From Candidatus Thalassarchaeaceae archaeon (GTDB lineage Archaea; Thermoplasmatota; Poseidoniia; Poseidoniales; Thalassarchaeaceae), in the NCBI GenBank assembly GCA_030747675.1, contig JASLKH010000050.1, positions 1-45,768 on the forward strand: a stretch of DNA of 45,768 nt, in the 5' to 3' direction. The notes beneath the pieces were generated by a model that had not been told where the DNA came from, searched no databases, and was given only the letters and a program-made list of their open reading frames with translations. Made by a program: the position numbers and the translations under genes. Of this stretch, positions 44,725-45,768 are shown in pieces (the stretch's first letter is position 1; each line of letters begins with the position of its first letter).

Positions 44725-44800
44725 TACCATTTCTCGGCGGCAGCGCCTCGAAGAGGCGCCGCACGCGTACACACGTGCGCAGGGCGAGTTTCAAATGGTA
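44725..44800 (+). ncRNA. Strongly folded intergenic element (three-way-junction-like), possible small RNA or 5' leader
   Basis: Outer stem TACCATTT (44725-44732) with AAATGGTA (44793-44800), continued by CTCG (44733-44736) with CGAG (44785-44788) across a 4-base TTTC bulge. Inside are two hairpins: GCGCCTC/GAGGCGC (44743-44759, GAA loop) and CGCACG/CGTGCG (44760-44779). It starts 27 bases after tRNA-Asn and ends about 20 bases before the next ATG, and it is far more GC-rich in its core than its surroundings. It could be a small RNA, a tRNA-linked transcript or a riboregulator of the PPC/CARDB gene. I know of no named family that it matches. Confidence 0.45.
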
Positions 44801-44821
44801 GCATGAACACGCACGGTCATG

Positions 44822-45768
44822 ATGTCCCTTCGTGGAAATGCTAGTTCAGCACGTGCGCTAATCGCTTTGATGGTACTTGCTACCCTAACGCCAATGATGG
44901 CTGGAATGACTGATTCCCCTGCTCAAGAAAAAACCGATTTCAAGCCTGAGTCACTTGAATTAGGCGAGAGAATTGTGTCCTCAACTGGAGCTCGGGCACC
45001 TTGCCCCTCCACCCAAAATGATGGAGGTACAACTGGTGATGCAGCCAACAGTACCAGCACCACAAAGACACTAGGGGCCAATCCAAGTACACAAAATGTT
45101 CCAGGTTGTGTTGATTCAAGTGACTTGATGGATTTCTACAGTGTGACTCTTTCAGCAAACAGAGATTTCTCAGTTGAATTGACTGTTCCATCAACTGCTG
45201 ATTTTGATTTGTACATCGTCGATTCAAATTCAAACGTTCTACAAGCATCAGAGTATAATGATCCTCTCGAAAACGTCATGCACATCACCAATGCATCTTC
45301 CACTCTCTATGTGGTTGTTTCACGATACACGGGTGATGGTTCCTATTCATTGGACATGTGGACAAACACCAGTGTGGCGCGCCCAGACCTTACCTCAAAC
45401 AGTGTCAGTGGACCTACTTCTGCAACCACTGGCAGTACTGTGACCATTTCTTACACTGTTAACAACGTGGGTGCTGCAGCCTTGACCAGCAGTACACCCT
45501 ATGACATTCCAGTCATATTGTCAACTGACACTACATATGATTCAACTGACACAATTCTTAGCACACAAATTACTGGACCGAATCTAGCAATCAATGCCAA
45601 TCAGCAAATGAATTCGAATGTCCAAATACCATCGTCATTGAGTGCAGGCAGTTACTATTGGTTAGTTTGGCCAGATGGCTGGGACAATGTCACTGAATCA
45701 AATGAATTGAATAATAATGCATGGAGCACGACTACCACATCAATTACTGTTCCTGGATTGACTGGTGA
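44822..45768 (+). CDS. Surface protein with PPC and CARDB domains, C-terminus beyond the window
   Basis: An open frame runs without a stop from the ATG at 44822 (or the ATG one codon earlier, 44819) to the window end, 315 codons so far. It begins MSLRGNASSARALIALMVLA, a signal peptide. Residues about 95-180 are a pre-peptidase C-terminal (PPC) type domain: DFYSVTLSANRDFSVELTV, DFDLYIVDSN and GDGSYSLDMW. Residues about 188-305 are CARDB (RPDLTSNSVS...VTISYTVNNVG...DGWDNVTESNELNNNAW). Both are binding or accessory domains of secreted enzymes and adhesins. A catalytic domain may follow past the edge. No clear Shine-Dalgarno precedes it; the folded element at 44725-44800 forms its upstream sequence. 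Confidence 0.85.
   Translation, partial: MSLRGNASSARALIALMVLATLTPMMAGMTDSPAQEKTDFKPESLELGERIVSSTGARAPCPSTQNDGGTTGDAANSTSTTKTLGANPSTQNVPGCVDSSDLMDFYSVTLSANRDFSVELTVPSTADFDLYIVDSNSNVLQASEYNDPLENVMHITNASSTLYVVVSRYTGDGSYSLDMWTNTSVARPDLTSNSVSGPTSATTGSTVTISYTVNNVGAAALTSSTPYDIPVILSTDTTYDSTDTILSTQITGPNLAINANQQMNSNVQIPSSLSAGSYYWLVWPDGWDNVTESNELNNNAWSTTTTSITVPGLTG

Noticed and set aside
44644-44844. A 66-codon plus-strand frame starting inside tRNA-Asn
   Set aside because: It begins inside the tRNA gene and runs through the folded element; the tRNA and the surface-protein frame explain the sequence better.

Overview
This window reads as marine planktonic Euryarchaeota, most likely Marine Group II (Ca. 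Poseidoniales, Thermoplasmatota-like). That placement is an inference from gene content: a CDP-archaeol synthase and an AglB/STT3-type oligosaccharyltransferase point to an archaeal membrane and archaeal N-glycosylation. The tRNA genes lack encoded CCA, some starts have GGTG/GGAG Shine-Dalgarno sites and others look leaderless behind a TATA box. Much of the DNA encodes very large, Asn/Thr/Ser-rich, calcium-motif-bearing surface proteins. No rRNA or phylogenetic marker is present to settle it, and no IS element, integrase or CRISPR array was seen.

Layout. Positions 1-17867 are minus strand: carS (archaeal lipid synthesis), purD (purine synthesis), a 3191-residue AglB, a membrane-anchored subtilase, a 1486-residue beta-helix/Ig-like surface protein, and the first 56 codons of a helix-turn-helix-like gene that runs off the left edge. 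17952-19796 (+) is a surface protein facing 19801-21138 (-), a three-helix membrane protein. 21238-23314 (-) holds two small Ig-like membrane proteins, followed by a CAU-anticodon tRNA (-). 23475-30354 (-) is a compact run: anchored subtilase, 8-9-helix membrane protein, subtilase lipoprotein, Asp-box propeller lipoprotein and HD-domain phosphohydrolase. 30459-43195 (+) is a co-directional run: exported protein with about five OB folds, TctA-like permease, LTD-phospholipase-D surface enzyme, 2OG-Fe(II) oxygenase, pyrimidine-nucleoside phosphorylase, then a PKD surface protein with its own promoter. glyA (-) converges on it. tRNA-Asn (+), a highly folded intergenic element and a right-truncated PPC/CARDB surface protein complete the window.

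How the genes fit together. The theme is the cell surface of a heterotroph that degrades polymers: three differently tethered S8 proteases, a sialidase-like propeller lipoprotein and an HKD-motif enzyme sit outside the membrane, and AglB can glycosylate them. The most interesting proposal is that 30459-41010 is an extracellular nucleic-acid capture, cleavage and salvage locus: OB folds bind, the LTD-PLD enzyme cuts, a permease imports a product, and nucleoside phosphorylase plus a dioxygenase process pyrimidines. The domains are visible in the sequence; the joint function is inferred.

Near several gene starts there are short GC-rich hairpins touching or hiding the ribosome-binding site, and one 76-nt, three-way-junction-like element follows tRNA-Asn.
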